Part shown: positions 53,783 to 63,364 of the stretch, in pieces
How positions within the stretch are numbered: the stretch's first letter is position 1
Layout of the letters: the number at the start of each line of letters is the position of its first letter
Origin: Sphingomonas tagetis
GTDB lineage: Bacteria; Pseudomonadota; Alphaproteobacteria; Sphingomonadales; Sphingomonadaceae
Length of the DNA: 64,000 bases
NCBI RefSeq assembly: GCF_024211275.1
Contig: NZ_JAMLDX010000002.1
Location: 124,001-188,000 of the forward strand
Direction: 5' to 3'
The notes under the pieces: model-generated
Databases searched by the model: none
Seen by the model: the letters and a program-made list of their open reading frames with translations, nothing else
What the model was told of the DNA's origin: nothing
Translations under genes and position numbers: made by a program

Positions 53783-55152
53783 TTGTCGGTTCCATCGAGG
53801 ACGAGGACCCAGTCGTTGCCGGCCTTGGTTTCGCCGGGCGGGTCGAAGCGGCGCTCGCCGCGGTTGGCGAACGTCGCGATCGGCGTGAACGCGCCGTCGC
53901 GCGGCGAGTACCAGCTCGCCTTGACCTGACGGCCGGCGATCGCGCCGAGCTTCATCGTGAACGGGGCGCCGGTATAGCTGTAGGCGAAGGCGTAGGACTT
54001 GCCGCGGCTGGCGGCGACGCGGTCGTAGCGGGTGCCGTTGTCGCGGATCAGGCTCTGGTCCGGCACGCGTTCGAGCATCGGACGCGATTCGATCAGAGTG
54101 CGCAGATGGCGCATCTGGGTTGCGCCGGGCGCTTCGATCGCGGGTCGCCAGTGCAGATTGGGTTCGAAATTGGCGTCCTTCGATCCGGCCGCGAAGAACT
54201 GCATGATATGGTTCTCGCCATAGCTGTGGCCAAAGGCGCCGGCCATCACTGCCCACCAGCCGTAGCGGCGGACATCGGCGGCCTGCCAGCGCGGCTGGTT
54301 CTGCTCGTGCAGGCCGTGCGGGATGTTCTCGTAGCTCGGCTCGCCGTCGATCGTCGGCTTGGGCGGGGTGCGCGCGAGATCCTGTGCGACATAGCGCCAA
54401 TTATCCTCGGCGATCGCATTGGGGCCTTCCTGCGCATAGCTGCGGTGGCCCGACTGGAACATGTTGAAGTCGAGCCAGGGCGCCTCGTGCCACTGCCACG
54501 AGGAAGCGGTGCGGCCGATCGGGTGGAAGGTCATCAGCTGCCTTGGCGCGATCTTCTTGATCGTCGTGCCGAGCGCGTCCCACACCGCGCTGCGCATCTC
54601 GCTGCGGGTGTCGCCGCCGTTGAGCCAGACAATGTTGGGCGCCTTGCCATAGCGTTCCGCCATGAAGCGGGCATAGGTCGCGACATTCTTCTCGTTGAGC
54701 TGGCGCTCCATCGCCAGATCGCCCCAGGCGGGGACCATCGCGACATAGATGCCGTGCGCGGCGGCGCGCTCGACCACCCAGTCGAGATGGTCCCAATAGT
54801 CATACTCGCCGGCCTTGGCCGGGTCATTTCCGGGCGTCGTGCGCGGGCGGCCGGGATCGCCCTCGACCAAAGCGGGGGCGTCGTAGCGGTTCGTCATCTT
54901 GTTGGTGTGGAGGACCATCACCTGGATGACGTTGAAGCCCTGCCGCTGGCGCGTCGCGAGGTAGAAGTCGGTTTCTTCGCGGTTCAGGCGGCTGAGCAGC
55001 AGCCAGGCGGTATCGCCCATCCAGAAGAACGGCTTGCCCCCGGCCTCGAGATAGCGGTGGTTGGCCGAAACGGTGAGCGGCGGAGTCTGCGCCGATGCCG
55101 CGACGGGTGTCAGCGCCAGGGTGACGGCGAGCATGAGCTTGCGCGCGTTCAT
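53779..55152 (-). CDS. GH140 apiosidase-like protein (DUF4038 + C-terminal beta domain), exported; copy 2
   Basis: A 457-residue protein begun at ATG 55152 ([19 protein letters not shown], signal peptide). It has the same layout as copy 1: [48 protein letters not shown] (Asp), [14 protein letters not shown] (Glu), [14 protein letters not shown], then the C-terminal beta domain ([17 protein letters not shown]). First gene of the minus-strand operon that carries the rhamnose pathway, with an AT-rich operator-like motif about 60 bases upstream. In RG-II side chains A and B rhamnose is attached to apiose, which fits this linkage. Confidence 0.85.
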   Translation of the reverse strand: MNARKLMLAVTLALTPVAASAQTPPLTVSANHRYLEAGGKPFFWMGDTAWLLLSRLNREETDFYLATRQRQGFNVIQVMVLHTNKMTNRYDAPALVEGDPGRPRTTPGNDPAKAGEYDYWDHLDWVVERAAAHGIYVAMVPAWGDLAMERQLNEKNVATYARFMAERYGKAPNIVWLNGGDTRSEMRSAVWDALGTTIKKIAPRQLMTFHPIGRTASSWQWHEAPWLDFNMFQSGHRSYAQEGPNAIAEDNWRYVAQDLARTPPKPTIDGEPSYENIPHGLHEQNQPRWQAADVRRYGWWAVMAGAFGHSYGENHIMQFFAAGSKDANFEPNLHWRPAIEAPGATQMRHLRTLIESRPMLERVPDQSLIRDNGTRYDRVAASRGKSYAFAYSYTGAPFTMKLGAIAGRQVKASWYSPRDGAFTPIATFANRGERRFDPPGETKAGNDWVLVLDGTDK

Positions 55153-55209
55153 ACGATTCCACTCCCGAAATGCTGCCGGAATCTCATGCCGACGAACGGG
55201 CGATATTCT

Positions 55210-55230
55210 AAATATGATCATACTATTTGG
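55210..55230. promoter_or_regulatory. Operator-like motif upstream of the GH140/rhamnose operon
   Basis: AAATATGATCATACTATTTG; on the minus strand it reads AATAGTATGATCATATTT, containing the palindrome ATGATCAT and the word AATAGTAT shared with the site before GH127 (37103-37122). It overlaps the glcF stop codon and lies 58-78 bases before the GH140 start. Confidence 0.5.
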
Positions 55231-56509
55231 CAAGCGCTAGCGCGGCCGGCCGCGGCCCGCCCGTCGCCCAGTCGAGCAGTTCGATCGTATGGACGACCGG
55301 CGTACCCGAATAGCGGGCGATCTGCATCGCGCAGCCGACATTGCCAGTGGCGATGACATCGGCGCCGAGCTGGGCGATGTTCGCCGCTTTCCGCGCGCCG
55401 AGTTGCCCCGCGATCTCGGGCTGGAGGATATTGTAAGTGCCCGCCGAACCGCAGCAAAGATGCGCCTCGACCGGCGTTCGGACGGCGAAACCCGCCGCAG
55501 CCAGCAGCCGCTTAGGCGCTTCGGTGACTTTCTGGCCGTGCTGGAGCGAGCAGGCGGCATGATAGGCGACGGTAAGGCCGCGACCGTCGCCGCGCGGGAG
55601 ATCGGCTTCGATCAGCAGTTCGGAAATGTCCTTCGCCAGCGCCGACACCCGCGCCGCCTTCTCGGCATAAGCGGGGTCGTTCCGCAGCATGAAGCCATAG
55701 TCCTTGACCATCGTGCCGCAGCCCGAGGCGGTGACGACGATCGCGGCGAGGCCCTGCCCTTCGATCTCCCGCATCCAGGCGTCGACGTTGCGGCGCGCGG
55801 CGGCGAGGCTGTCGGACTCGCGGCCCATATGATGGACCAGCGCGCCGCAGCAACCTTCGCCGGGAGCGAACACCACGTCATAGCCGGCGCGGTTGAGCAG
55901 GCGGATCGCGGCGGCGCGGTATTCGGGCTTGAGGACCGGTTCGGCGCAGCCTTGCAGCAGGGCAACGCGGCCTTTGGCGCCGGGGACGGCGGCGTTCGAG
56001 GGGGGCGTTGCGGCGGGGATTCGCCGGGGCGCCATCGCCAGCATCGCGGCAAGCGGCTTCACGCCCGCAAACAGCGGCGCGAACGGGCGGCCAAGCTTCG
56101 CCAGCGTCAGCGCGGCGCGGAAGCGGCCGGGATAGGGCAGCACGGCCGCCAGCAGCCGCCGCACCGCACGCTCATGCCACGGGCGGCGGTAATTCTCATG
56201 GATGTACGCCCGCGCATGATCGACGAGGTGCATGTAATTCACACCCGACGGGCAGGTCGTCATGCACGACAGGCAGGAGAGGCAGCGGTCGACATGCTTG
56301 ACCGTCTCAGGCCCCGGCTCGCGCTGGTTCTCCAGCATGTCCTTGATCAGATAGAGGCGCCCGCGCGGGCTATCGAGCTCATCGCCGAGCAGCACATAGG
56401 TCGGGCAAGTCGCGGTGCAGAAACCGCAATGCACGCATTTGCGGATCACGCCTTCCGACGCGGCCATTGCGGGATCGGCGAGTTGTTCGGGCGAGAAGCG
56501 GGTCTGCAT
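55223..56509 (-). CDS. glcF: Glycolate oxidase iron-sulfur subunit GlcF
   Basis: A 428-residue subunit with two 4Fe-4S ferredoxin motifs near the N-terminus (CVHCGFCTATCPTY and CLSCLSCMTTCPSG) and two CCG-type domains (GEGCCGALVHHMGRES; LCCGSAGTYN). It passes electrons from the flavin subunits to the quinone pool. The gene starts right after the glcE stop. Present as the third gene of glcDEF, in the order D-E-F. GlcDEF oxidises glycolate to glyoxylate, and in some bacteria also D-lactate. Confidence 0.92.
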   Translation of the reverse strand: MQTRFSPEQLADPAMAASEGVIRKCVHCGFCTATCPTYVLLGDELDSPRGRLYLIKDMLENQREPGPETVKHVDRCLSCLSCMTTCPSGVNYMHLVDHARAYIHENYRRPWHERAVRRLLAAVLPYPGRFRAALTLAKLGRPFAPLFAGVKPLAAMLAMAPRRIPAATPPSNAAVPGAKGRVALLQGCAEPVLKPEYRAAAIRLLNRAGYDVVFAPGEGCCGALVHHMGRESDSLAAARRNVDAWMREIEGQGLAAIVVTASGCGTMVKDYGFMLRNDPAYAEKAARVSALAKDISELLIEADLPRGDGRGLTVAYHAACSLQHGQKVTEAPKRLLAAAGFAVRTPVEAHLCCGSAGTYNILQPEIAGQLGARKAANIAQLGADVIATGNVGCAMQIARYSGTPVVHTIELLDWATGGPRPAALALAK

Positions 56510-57604
56510 CTAGAAGCGCCCCGTTTCGAACACGCCATTGGGATCGAAGGCGCGGCGCACGCGGGCTTCGAGCGCGGCGAGCGCGGGTGGCTGTGGGTGC
56601 AGCGTGGGAACGGCCGCGCGCATCGCCGCATCGGCGCGGAAGATCATCGCGTGCCCGCCAGCAGCTTCAGCTGCGGTTCGGATCACAGCGGGATCGGCGT
56701 TGGTGGCGAGCCAGATCAGGCCACCCGCCCAATCGAACAGCCATGCCGCATGGGGTAGTGCCGATATCACGCCCGGCGCCTTGCCGGGCGCGACGATCAA
56801 CCGCCACAGCGGGCGATCGAGCGGCAGCGGGGCAGCGTCGCGGACAGCAGTCCACAGCGCGTCGGCGTCCTCGGCCGGCTCGAACTCAGGCAGCATCGCC
56901 GCGCGCGCCGCGATCGACTCCGTGAAACCGTCGAGCCGGATCGCGGTGACCGCCCCGCCCTGCCAATCCGGCAGATGCGCTGCGGCGGTGACTTCGGCTG
57001 CGGTGCCGAGCGCATAAGCCATTGCCGCGACCGCCTGTGCCGCATCGAGACCTCGGCGGATCAGCGTCCGTCGCGTGCGCGGTGCGGGCAGTACCTTTAG
57101 CGTGACTTCGGTCAGCGCGGCGAGCCGGCCCCAGCTGCCCGCCATCAGCTTGGGCAGGTCGTAGCCAGTGACGTTCTTGACCACCTTCGCGCCCGCGACG
57201 AACTTCTCGCCGCGGCCCGAGACCGCCGTGAAGCCGAGCAGATGATCGCGCACGCCGCCACGCGAAAGGCGGGCCGGGCCGGCCACGCCTGCGGCAATGA
57301 TGCCGCCGATCGTCGCCGCGCCTTCGCTGCCCAGCATCCGCGCGTGGTCGAAGGGATCGAAGGCGAGCATCTGGCCTTCGCCTGCCACCAGCGCCTCGAT
57401 CTCGGCGAGTGGCGTTCCGGCACCGACCGTCAGCACCAGCTCGGGCGGGTCGTAGTCGATCACGCCGGCAAAGCTGCGCATGTCGACGACTTGAGCCTCG
57501 CATGGCGCGCCGACCGTGTCCTTGGTTCCGCCCCCGCGCAGGCGGAGCTTTTCGCCTGCCGCGATCACCTCGCACAAGTCACCGATGGAAGCAGGCCGCA
57601 GCAT
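56510..57604 (-). CDS. glcE: Glycolate oxidase FAD-binding subunit GlcE
   Basis: A 364-residue short FAD-binding protein of the PCMH type: KLRLRGGGTKDT, LVLTVGAGTPLAEIE, LGSEGAATIGGIIAAGVAG, RGGVRDHLLGFTAVSGRGE and KNVTGYDLPKLMAGSWG. Much shorter than GlcD and lacking its C-terminal cap, as expected of GlcE. It overlaps the glcD stop by one base and abuts glcF. Confidence 0.92.
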   Translation of the reverse strand: MLRPASIGDLCEVIAAGEKLRLRGGGTKDTVGAPCEAQVVDMRSFAGVIDYDPPELVLTVGAGTPLAEIEALVAGEGQMLAFDPFDHARMLGSEGAATIGGIIAAGVAGPARLSRGGVRDHLLGFTAVSGRGEKFVAGAKVVKNVTGYDLPKLMAGSWGRLAALTEVTLKVLPAPRTRRTLIRRGLDAAQAVAAMAYALGTAAEVTAAAHLPDWQGGAVTAIRLDGFTESIAARAAMLPEFEPAEDADALWTAVRDAAPLPLDRPLWRLIVAPGKAPGVISALPHAAWLFDWAGGLIWLATNADPAVIRTAAEAAGGHAMIFRADAAMRAAVPTLHPQPPALAALEARVRRAFDPNGVFETGRF

Positions 57605-59097
57605 CAGAAGCGCGGCAAATCAGGAAATGGCACTTCGCCCCGATGGATGTGCATCCGGCCCAGTTCGGCACAACGGTGAAGCTCCGGAAAGACCTTGCCG
57701 GGGTTGAGCAGCAACTCGGGGTCGAACGCACATTTGACGCGCTGCTGCTGCGCCAGATCGGCCTCACTGAACATCACCGGCATCAGGTCGCGCTTCTCGA
57801 CGCCGACGCCATGCTCGCCGGTCAGCACCCCGCCCACCTCGACGCACAGCCGCAGGATATCGGCGCCGAACGCCTCTGCCGCCTCGAGCTGGCCGGGCTG
57901 GTTGGCGTCGTACAGGATCAGCGGATGGAGGTTACCGTCGCCGGCGTGGAAGACGTTGATCACGCCGAGGCCATATTGCCCGGACAGCTCGTTCATACGG
58001 TTGAGCACGTGCGGAAGGCGGCGACGCGGAATGGTCCCGTCCATGCAGTAATAATCGGGCGAAAGGCGGCCCGCCGCCGGGAACGCCGCCTTGCGCCCGG
58101 CCCAAAAGGCGATGCGCTCGGCCTCGTCCACCGAGGCACGGACCGAGACGGCGCCATTGGCAAGGGCGATGCGCTCGACCTCGCCGGAGAGATGCCCGCA
58201 TTCCGCGACGGGGCCGTCCAGCTCGACGATCAGCAACGCCTCGACGTCGAGCGGATAGCCGGCATGGACGAAATCCTCGGCGGCGTGGACGGCGGCGCGG
58301 TCCATCATCTCCATGCCCGCCGGGATGATGCCGGCAGCGATGACGTCGGCGACGCACTGGCCGGCGCTTTCGACGCTGGGGAAACCGATCAGCAGCGCCT
58401 GTGCGGTCTGCGGGCGCGGCAGGATTCGCACGGTGACTTCGGTGACCACGCCGAGCAGCCCTTCGGAGCCGACGATCACACCGAGCAAGTCGAGACCCGC
58501 GGGTTCGAGGCCGCGTCCGCCAAGCCGGATCACGTCGCCCTCCATCGTCACCAGTTCGACACCGAGGACGTTGTTGGTGGTGAGGCCATATTTGAGGCAG
58601 TGCACGCCGCCCGAATTTTCCGCGACATTGCCGCCGATCGTGCAGGCGATCTGGCTCGACGGATCGGGGGCATAGTAGAAACCCGCATCCTCGACCGCGC
58701 AGGTGATGGCGAGATTGGTGACGCCCGGCTGCACAACCGCGACGCGATCGGCATAGTCGATGTCGAGCACGCGGTTGAAGCGCGCCATGCCGAGCAGCAC
58801 CCCATCGGCAAGCGGCAACGCACCGCCCGACAGCGACGTGCCTGCACCGCGCGGCACCACCTTCACGCGATTGCCGTGGCACCAACGCAGGATCGCGGCG
58901 ACTTGCTCGACGGTTTCGGGCAGCACGCACACCATCGGCGGCTGGCGATAGGCGGTAAGGCCATCGCTCTCATAGGCGCGCAGCGATTCGATGTCGTCGA
59001 TCACGCCCTCGCCCGGCACGATCGCCCGCAGCGCCGCGACGATCTCCGCCCGCTTTGCCAGCGTGGCGGGATCGGGTGCGGGCATGACGAGCGACAT
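57604..59097 (-). CDS. glcD: Glycolate oxidase FAD-linked subunit GlcD
   Basis: A 497-residue FAD-linked oxidase. FAD domain: VKVVPRGAGTSLSGGALPLA, VAVVQPGVTNLAI, CTIGGNVAENSGGVHCLKYG and GSEGLLGVVTEVTVRILPRP. C-terminal domain: INVFHAGDGNLHPLILYD and TGEHGVGVEKRDLMP with the metal/active-site His residues. Catalytic subunit for glycolate (or D-lactate) oxidation at the membrane. It is 4 bases downstream of the SDR in one operon. In this context glycolate could come from D-apiose breakdown by the RLP. Confidence 0.92.
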   Translation of the reverse strand: MSLVMPAPDPATLAKRAEIVAALRAIVPGEGVIDDIESLRAYESDGLTAYRQPPMVCVLPETVEQVAAILRWCHGNRVKVVPRGAGTSLSGGALPLADGVLLGMARFNRVLDIDYADRVAVVQPGVTNLAITCAVEDAGFYYAPDPSSQIACTIGGNVAENSGGVHCLKYGLTTNNVLGVELVTMEGDVIRLGGRGLEPAGLDLLGVIVGSEGLLGVVTEVTVRILPRPQTAQALLIGFPSVESAGQCVADVIAAGIIPAGMEMMDRAAVHAAEDFVHAGYPLDVEALLIVELDGPVAECGHLSGEVERIALANGAVSVRASVDEAERIAFWAGRKAAFPAAGRLSPDYYCMDGTIPRRRLPHVLNRMNELSGQYGLGVINVFHAGDGNLHPLILYDANQPGQLEAAEAFGADILRLCVEVGGVLTGEHGVGVEKRDLMPVMFSEADLAQQQRVKCAFDPELLLNPGKVFPELHRCAELGRMHIHRGEVPFPDLPRF

Positions 59098-59101
59098 GGC
59101 G

Positions 59102-59866
59102 CTATTGCAGGTTCACGAAGGCGCCGCCGTCGACGAGCAGCGCGGCGCCGGTGACGTATGCAGCCATGTCGGAGGCGAGGAAGACGATCGGGCCGGCAAG
59201 GTCCTCGGATTCGCCCAGCCGCCCGAGCGGGATTCGCGCGGTCATGCGGTCGCGCTTGTCCTGATCGGCAAGGTCCTCCTTGTTGATCTCGGTCAGGATC
59301 GTGCCGGGCAGCACCGAATTGCAGCGAATGCCGTACTTGCCCAGCGCGATCGCAGCCGATTGCATCAGCGAATGCACGCCGGCCTTGGTCGGGGTGTAAT
59401 GGGTCTGGAATTCACCGCCGACCAGCGCCGAGATCGACGAGACCGCGACGATCGCCCCGCCCTGCCCCTGGCGGACCATCTGGTTGGCTGCGGCCTGCAC
59501 CATGTAATAGGCGCCATGCAGGTTGACGCGGAAGGTGCGGTCGACCGTCTCGACCGGCATGTCGAGAAAGGCGTGGAACGGGCAGATGCCGGCGTTGGAG
59601 ACCATCACATCGACGCGGCCGAACGCCTCGACCGCCTTGTTGACGAAATCGGTGGCGCTCTCAGGCAACGCCACGTCACCCTTCACCGCGAGCCCGCGCT
59701 GGCCCAGCGCCTCGATCTCGGCGACGCACGACGCCGCCTTGTCGTCGGACGAGGCATAGTTGATCGCGACGTTCGCGCCATGCTGCGCCGCGCCGATCGC
59801 CGCTGCGCGGCCGATACCGGTCGAGCCGCCGGTGACCAGCACCGTCTTGCCTTCGAGAAGCTTCAC
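59102..59866 (-). CDS. SDR family oxidoreductase, probable L-rhamnose 1-dehydrogenase
   Basis: A 254-residue SDR from GTG at 59866, overlapping the lldD stop. Motifs: [60 protein letters not shown] and [12 protein letters not shown]. Similar in style to LRA1-type L-rhamnose dehydrogenases of Sphingomonas and Azotobacter, which make L-rhamnono-lactone. It supplies the missing first step for the lactonase, dehydratase, SDR and FAH genes of the neighbouring operon. A different aldose dehydrogenase role (for example apiose) is possible. Confidence 0.8.
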   Translation of the reverse strand: MKLLEGKTVLVTGGSTGIGRAAAIGAAQHGANVAINYASSDDKAASCVAEIEALGQRGLAVKGDVALPESATDFVNKAVEAFGRVDVMVSNAGICPFHAFLDMPVETVDRTFRVNLHGAYYMVQAAANQMVRQGQGGAIVAVSSISALVGGEFQTHYTPTKAGVHSLMQSAAIALGKYGIRCNSVLPGTILTEINKEDLADQDKRDRMTARIPLGRLGESEDLAGPIVFLASDMAAYVTGAALLVDGGAFVNLQ

Positions 59867-61002
59867 TTGATTTCCTCTGCGAGAATGGAGCGGTCGATCG
59901 CGCCGATCGAGTTGACGCCGGTCAACGTCATCGCGACCCGCATTTCCCTGGCCATCAGGTCGAGCAGCTTGGTCACGCCCGCCTCGCCCTGCGCGGCGAG
60001 CGCGTAGAGCCACGCTCGCCCCAACAGCACGCCGTCCGCGCCGAGCGCGACCATTCGCACGACGTCGAGCCCGGTGCGGATGCCGCCATCGGCCAGCACG
60101 GTGAGCTTGTCACCCACCGCCTCGGCGATCGGTGGCAGCGCACGCGCGCTGGACAACACGCCGTCGAGCTGACGCCCGCCATGATTGGACACGACGATGC
60201 CGTTCGCGCCGATCGCGGCGGCCTCCCGCGCATCCTCGGGATCGAGAATGCCCTTGATGATCAGCGGGCGATCCCATTCGGACCGGATCCAGTCGAGATC
60301 CTTCCACACGATCGACGGATCGAAATTCTTGCCGAGCCAGCCCATATAGTCGTTGAGGCCGCTGTCCTTACCCAGCACCGGAAGCAGATTGCCGAGCGTG
60401 TGCGGGCGGCCGTGCACGCCGACATCCCACGCCCAGGCCGGCTTGCCCATCGCCTGAAGCACGCGGCGGATCGGGCCGCTGCGCCCGGACATGCCCGAAT
60501 GCGCGTCGCGATAGCGCGCGCCCGGGATCGGCATGTCGACGGTGAACACCATCGCCTCGGCGCCGCATGCCTTGGCGCGCGCGATCAGGTCGCGCATGAA
60601 GCCGCGATCGCGGATCACATAGAGCTGGAACCAGAACGGATCGGCCGCCTTGGCGACATCCTCGATCGTGCAGATCGAGACGGTCGAGAGGCAGGTCGGA
60701 ATGCCCGCCGCCTTGGCCGCGCGCGCCGCCTGCACCTCGCCGCGGCGCGCATACATGCCGCTGATGCCGACCGGACCGAGCGCGATGGGCAGCGCGACGT
60801 CGCGGCCGAAAAGGCTGGTGCTCAGGTCGACATTGGCGACGTCCTTGAGCACGCGCTGGCGCAGCGCGACCGACTGGAGATCGCTGACGTTGCGGGCGAG
60901 CGTCACCTCGTCATAGGCGCCGCCCGCGGCATAATCGAACAGGAAGCGCGGCAGGCGGCGCTTGGCCGCCGTCTGGAAATCATGCGACGAGGCGATGGTC
61001 AT
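59863..61002 (-). CDS. lldD: L-lactate dehydrogenase (FMN-dependent alpha-hydroxy acid dehydrogenase)
   Basis: A 379-residue FMN enzyme of the LldD type. Start [68 protein letters not shown] (Lys) and [14 protein letters not shown] (His and Arg at the active site), and [20 protein letters not shown]. It oxidises L-lactate to pyruvate and gives electrons to the respiratory chain. In this operon its substrate is explained by the FAH hydrolase, which releases L-lactate from L-rhamnose. ATG at 61002 overlaps the pectate lyase stop. Confidence 0.92.
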   Translation of the reverse strand: MTIASSHDFQTAAKRRLPRFLFDYAAGGAYDEVTLARNVSDLQSVALRQRVLKDVANVDLSTSLFGRDVALPIALGPVGISGMYARRGEVQAARAAKAAGIPTCLSTVSICTIEDVAKAADPFWFQLYVIRDRGFMRDLIARAKACGAEAMVFTVDMPIPGARYRDAHSGMSGRSGPIRRVLQAMGKPAWAWDVGVHGRPHTLGNLLPVLGKDSGLNDYMGWLGKNFDPSIVWKDLDWIRSEWDRPLIIKGILDPEDAREAAAIGANGIVVSNHGGRQLDGVLSSARALPPIAEAVGDKLTVLADGGIRTGLDVVRMVALGADGVLLGRAWLYALAAQGEAGVTKLLDLMAREMRVAMTLTGVNSIGAIDRSILAEEIK

Positions 61003-62330
61003 GCGGCGCCCTTTCCGGCGGCGGTCTCGTTCAGATATTCCTCCAAATTGCTGTAGCCGTCCCTGTCGCGGTCGGCTGCCCCGTCGGCGCGGGACGGATC
61101 GAGGTTGCGGGCGCGTTCCCAGGCATCGGGCATGCCGTCATTGTCGGTATCGGCGAGTGCGGCGCCGGACTTGAGCGCGGGCCAGCCACCGTCCTGCGCC
61201 TCATTATCGATGATGCGGCCCGTGCCCTCGCGCACGCCTTCGACGATCTTTAGGTCAACCGCATCCCGGACTTTCGACGCGCCGGCGCCTGCCAGCACGC
61301 GGTGATAGGCGCGGCGGGCAGGATCAGGGGTCACCGCGCCGACGTAGAGCGGGTCGGCGAGCCAATAGCCGGTGGGGATGTTGCCCTTGACCAGCGTCCG
61401 CTGATCGGCCGGAACCGCACCGTTCATGCTGTTGCCCGACCAATATGCGCGGGCGAGCTGGTTCTGCTCCTCGAACGCGAAATTGCCCTTGCTGTCGGGG
61501 CCGGCGAAATAGGCATTGTCGATGAAATTGTAGCGCGCGTGAGTCGAGACGTCGTAATTGTAACCGGCGCGGTCCTTGCCCCAATTATAGAAGACGTTGG
61601 AGCGGAACTCGAACACCGCGCCCTGATCGTCCTCGCTCGGCATCGAATAGTTGCCGGGGCGCGGCATGCGGTCGAGATGGTTGGCCCACAGATTATGGTG
61701 CCAGCTGATCTTCGCCCCGCGCGCAGCACGGACCAGGCTGCCAAAGCCATGCTCGCCCTTGTCGTGGTTCGACTTGCGCAGCGAATTGGCGATGATCGAC
61801 CATTGCACGGTCAGGTCCCACACGCCGTCGCCGGGCTTGTCGTAATGCGCGGAGGCCGACAGCGTCTCGTCGATCGACCAGCTCGCCGAGACATGGTCGA
61901 GGATGATGCGGCGGCCCTTGGTAACGGTCAGCGCATCCTGCTGCGTGCCCGAGGCGGCCCCCAAACGCGCGCGGATGTAGCGCACCACGACATCGTCGGC
62001 GGCGATATCGAGCGAGCGGTCGCGGATCGTGATGCCGTCGCCCGGCGCGGTCTGGCCGGCGATGGTGAGGCGGCCGTTGGTCACCTTGATATCGGTCTTG
62101 AGGGCGATCGTGCCCGACACGTTGAAAATCACCGTGCGGGGCCGGTCGGCCTCGAGCGCGGCGCGCAGGCTGCCGGGGCCGGCATCGTCGAGGTTGGTCA
62201 CGGCGATGACTCGCCCGCCGCGACCGCCCTCCGAATAGCGCCCCGCCCCCTCCGCACCGGGAAAGGCGAGCTGCTGCGCGGCGGCGGGTGCCGCGGCGCA
62301 GGTCAGCAGGAGGAGGGCGGAACGGATCAT
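60999..62330 (-). CDS. PL1-family pectate lyase with C-terminal calcium-binding repeat, exported
   Basis: A 443-residue secreted lyase. Signal peptide ([15 protein letters not shown]), then [20 protein letters not shown] and [17 protein letters not shown], the typical start of PL1-like lyases, and a parallel beta-helix with [28 protein letters not shown] and [17 protein letters not shown]. The C-terminus has [13 protein letters not shown] and [15 protein letters not shown], type-3-like calcium loops. Cleaves homogalacturonan by beta-elimination. One base overlap with the TIM-barrel gene and coupled to lldD. Confidence 0.88.
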   Translation of the reverse strand: MIRSALLLLTCAAAPAAAQQLAFPGAEGAGRYSEGGRGGRVIAVTNLDDAGPGSLRAALEADRPRTVIFNVSGTIALKTDIKVTNGRLTIAGQTAPGDGITIRDRSLDIAADDVVVRYIRARLGAASGTQQDALTVTKGRRIILDHVSASWSIDETLSASAHYDKPGDGVWDLTVQWSIIANSLRKSNHDKGEHGFGSLVRAARGAKISWHHNLWANHLDRMPRPGNYSMPSEDDQGAVFEFRSNVFYNWGKDRAGYNYDVSTHARYNFIDNAYFAGPDSKGNFAFEEQNQLARAYWSGNSMNGAVPADQRTLVKGNIPTGYWLADPLYVGAVTPDPARRAYHRVLAGAGASKVRDAVDLKIVEGVREGTGRIIDNEAQDGGWPALKSGAALADTDNDGMPDAWERARNLDPSRADGAADRDRDGYSNLEEYLNETAAGKGAA

Positions 62331-63310
62331 CAGAAGGAGGTGAACAGGGCTTCACGCGCAAGCCGTAGCGCGGTGACGGCATCCTGCCGGTCCTGCGCGT
62401 CCTGCATCGCTTCGAAGTCGAGCTTGTCGAGCGCGCGCTCGATACCCTTGAGGAAGCTGATCGCGCCATTGGCGACTTCGATGCTGTCCTCGCGGAACGG
62501 GAACTGGTCGAGCTGCCACACGCCCTCCCACTTGTTCTTGCGCAGCGTGTAGAAGAATTCGAACAGCTCGATCGGGTGGACCGATCCGGCCATCAGATCG
62601 TCGTCCCAGCCGCGGAAATTGTCGTTCACGTCCATGCCGAACAGCCGGCCATGATCGATCGCGAGCTGCGCCGAATCCGCCGGGCTTTCGCCGCCGTACA
62701 GCGCATGGCCGAAGTCGAGCAGGATGCCGACGTTCGGAAGCCCCATCCGCTCGATGCCGAGCAGCGTGCGCGACACGCTGTCGTAGGACATATGGCAGCG
62801 CGGCTCGCGCGGCTTATATTCGATCACGAATTTGAGGTCGGGATTCTGGCTGGCAAGTTCGCCGATTCCCTCGACGCTCATCTGCCACAGCTTCTTGTGA
62901 TCGACCTGGAACGGATAGTCCCAGCCGTCCTGCCCGGGCCACAATTTTACATAGTCCGCGCCGAAATGGCGGACCACCTTGGCGGCATCGTTGCACATTT
63001 CGTTGGCGAGGCGGCGGACCCCTGCGTCGGGATTGGTGAAGGCGCCCTTGGCGAACTGACGCGTGTAGATTTCCGGCGTGATGCCGATCACCGAGAGGTT
63101 GTTGCGCTTGAGCGCTTCATCGACGCTCGCGAGCGACAGGCTGGGATCGACGAAGGGATAGTTGATGTCGACCACCGACAGGTCATCGACCTGGCCGGCA
63201 ATGTCGATCATCTCGATTAGCGACCGCGCGGGGCCATAGCCGTCGGTCGCATAGCGATCGACGAAGGTCGCGAAATGCCAGATCCCGGCCCCATATTTCT
63301 GATTGCTCAT
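62330..63310 (-). CDS. Sugar phosphate isomerase/epimerase-like TIM-barrel protein
   Basis: A 326-residue xylose-isomerase-like TIM barrel. Seen are [71 protein letters not shown] (Glu metal ligand), [15 protein letters not shown] (Asp/His), [15 protein letters not shown] and [14 protein letters not shown], giving the metal site of the family. It resembles L-rhamnose or D-apiose-type isomerases more than AP endonucleases. First enzyme gene after the DeoR regulator. The substrate is not clear; rhamnose, apiose or a keto intermediate are all possible. Confidence 0.8.
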   Translation of the reverse strand: MSNQKYGAGIWHFATFVDRYATDGYGPARSLIEMIDIAGQVDDLSVVDINYPFVDPSLSLASVDEALKRNNLSVIGITPEIYTRQFAKGAFTNPDAGVRRLANEMCNDAAKVVRHFGADYVKLWPGQDGWDYPFQVDHKKLWQMSVEGIGELASQNPDLKFVIEYKPREPRCHMSYDSVSRTLLGIERMGLPNVGILLDFGHALYGGESPADSAQLAIDHGRLFGMDVNDNFRGWDDDLMAGSVHPIELFEFFYTLRKNKWEGVWQLDQFPFREDSIEVANGAISFLKGIERALDKLDFEAMQDAQDRQDAVTALRLAREALFTSF

Positions 63311-63364
63311 TTCTGGTTGCTCACGTCTCGATCCCTATCGCGTTGGAAGGTGGGGGTTTCAAAT

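Noticed and set aside
55223-59097. D-lactate dehydrogenase reading for the glcDEF-like genes
   Set aside because: Not excluded biochemically, but all three glycolate oxidase subunits are present and the rhamnose pathway gives L-lactate, already served by lldD; glycolate fits better.
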